Assembly (NCBI GenBank): GCA_017512425.1
Contig: JAFWGI010000012.1
Location: 248,001 to 312,000, forward strand
Reading direction: 5' to 3'
Length of the DNA: 64,000 nt
DNA from: Hyphomicrobium sp.
GTDB lineage: Bacteria > Pseudomonadota > Alphaproteobacteria > Rhizobiales > Hyphomicrobiaceae
Every line of letters starts with the position of its first letter. Positions within the stretch are counted from its first letter, which is position 1. Under the pieces are notes generated by a model, which saw only the letters and a program-made list of their open reading frames with translations, was not told where the DNA came from and made no database searches. Of this stretch, positions 63,669 to 64,000 are shown one piece after another. The translations under genes were made by a program, and so were the position numbers.

Positions 63669-64000
63669 GTGAATATCGCGACTATGATGAACGGCATTAC
63701 GGCAGGCCGGCCCGCGTTTCTGGCAAGCGTCACAAGCCCCGAGGAAGCCCGCCTGGCGGTTTCCGGCGGCGCCAGCATCATCGATTGCAAAGACCCCGCG
63801 AACGGCGCCCTTGGCGCTTTAGAGCCAGCCAGAATCGAAGCCATTGTGAAGGCGGTCTCGGGCCGCGTTCCGGTCAGCGCAACGATCGGCGATTTACCAT
63901 CGCAAGCCGACGTCATGGTTAAAGCTGCGCAGCGCGTCGCTGCGACCGGTGTCGATATCGTCAAGGTTGGATTTTTCGGAGAGGGCGATCCCCGCGCGGC
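63669..64000 (+). CDS. (5-formylfuran-3-yl)methyl phosphate synthase-like protein (MfnB), N-terminal part
   Basis: The frame from GTG 63669 runs off the right edge after about 110 residues. FLASVTSPEEARLAVSGGASIIDCKDPANGALGAL, then PVSATIGDLPS and GVDIVKVGFFG, match the DUF556/MfnB family, which makes the furan precursor of methanofuran. The catalytic Lys of the family is likely the one in DCKDP, with another in VKVGF. In methylotrophs this supports the cofactor of the Fhc complex encoded at 40-45 kb. In-frame ATGs 15-18 bases on are alternative starts. Confidence 0.88.
   Translation, partial: MNIATMMNGITAGRPAFLASVTSPEEARLAVSGGASIIDCKDPANGALGALEPARIEAIVKAVSGRVPVSATIGDLPSQADVMVKAAQRVAATGVDIVKVGFFGEGDPRA

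Overview
The window reads as chromosomal DNA of a methylotrophic alphaproteobacterium of the Hyphomicrobiales, most likely Hyphomicrobium or a close relative. This placement rests on gene content only: a lanthanide-type methanol dehydrogenase (xoxF) with its cytochrome and binding-protein partners, the methanofuran-linked formyltransferase/hydrolase genes fhcB-A-D-C, a methanofuran-biosynthesis gene (mfnB type) at the right edge, a DUF1476 (ATPase zeta-inhibitor type) gene, and alphaproteobacterial-style tig-clpP-clpX-lon-hupB and nuo runs.

Layout. 1-1.7 kb: the start of a secreted VWA protein, then an AT-richer GSU2403-type nucleotidyltransferase that looks acquired. 1.7-10.7 kb: purine genes on the minus strand (purC, purS, a secreted unknown, purQ, a YadGH-type ABC exporter, then purL), with small secreted proteins on the plus strand between the exporter and purL. 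11.5-20 kb: mixed housekeeping and stress genes (DUF1476, DUF892, RBBP9-type hydrolase, an orphan HlyD adaptor, glutathione peroxidase, OpgD/OpgG, sseA-bluB). 20.2-29.5 kb: tRNA-Leu, tig, clpP, clpX, lon, hupB, tRNA-Val, DUF1993, a porin-like outer membrane protein, tRNA-Asp. 29.7-33.8 kb: nuoA-B-C, two extra genes, nuoD, and a small acidic Cys protein; nuoE onward is absent. 33.9-39.9 kb: recJ, tRNA-Glu, three secreted pentapeptide-repeat proteins and a DUF1194 VWA protein.

40-64 kb is almost entirely C1 metabolism. fhcBADC runs leftward. Divergent from it are an MxaD-like SRPBCC protein, a YVTN beta-propeller and two translationally coupled unknown secreted proteins. Next come a quinoprotein-associated metallohydrolase (minus), xoxF, xoxG, a second xoxG-like gene whose product carries a lipoprotein signal and a very long tether, xoxJ and the CxxxCW rhodanese-like protein. 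A leftward operon for the quinoprotein-associated ABC system follows (binding protein, beta-propeller, ATPase, permease, unknown). A rightward operon encodes a DUF3280 protein and a NitT/TauT-type ABC importer, and the edge holds the start of an mfnB-type gene. Together these oxidise methanol in the periplasm, pass electrons to c-type cytochromes, and pass formyl groups through the methanofuran branch to formate.

The most unusual item is the tandem xoxG pair. The soluble cytochrome and the cytochrome domain of the neighbouring lipoprotein differ at only 8 of 160 aligned residues, but the second is mounted on about 90 residues of Ala/Lys/Glu-rich helix plus about 77 residues of Pro-Ala linker behind a lipidation cysteine. 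I also see a 39-bp palindromic repeat family with covarying arms and a second intergenic repeat family sitting inside operons.
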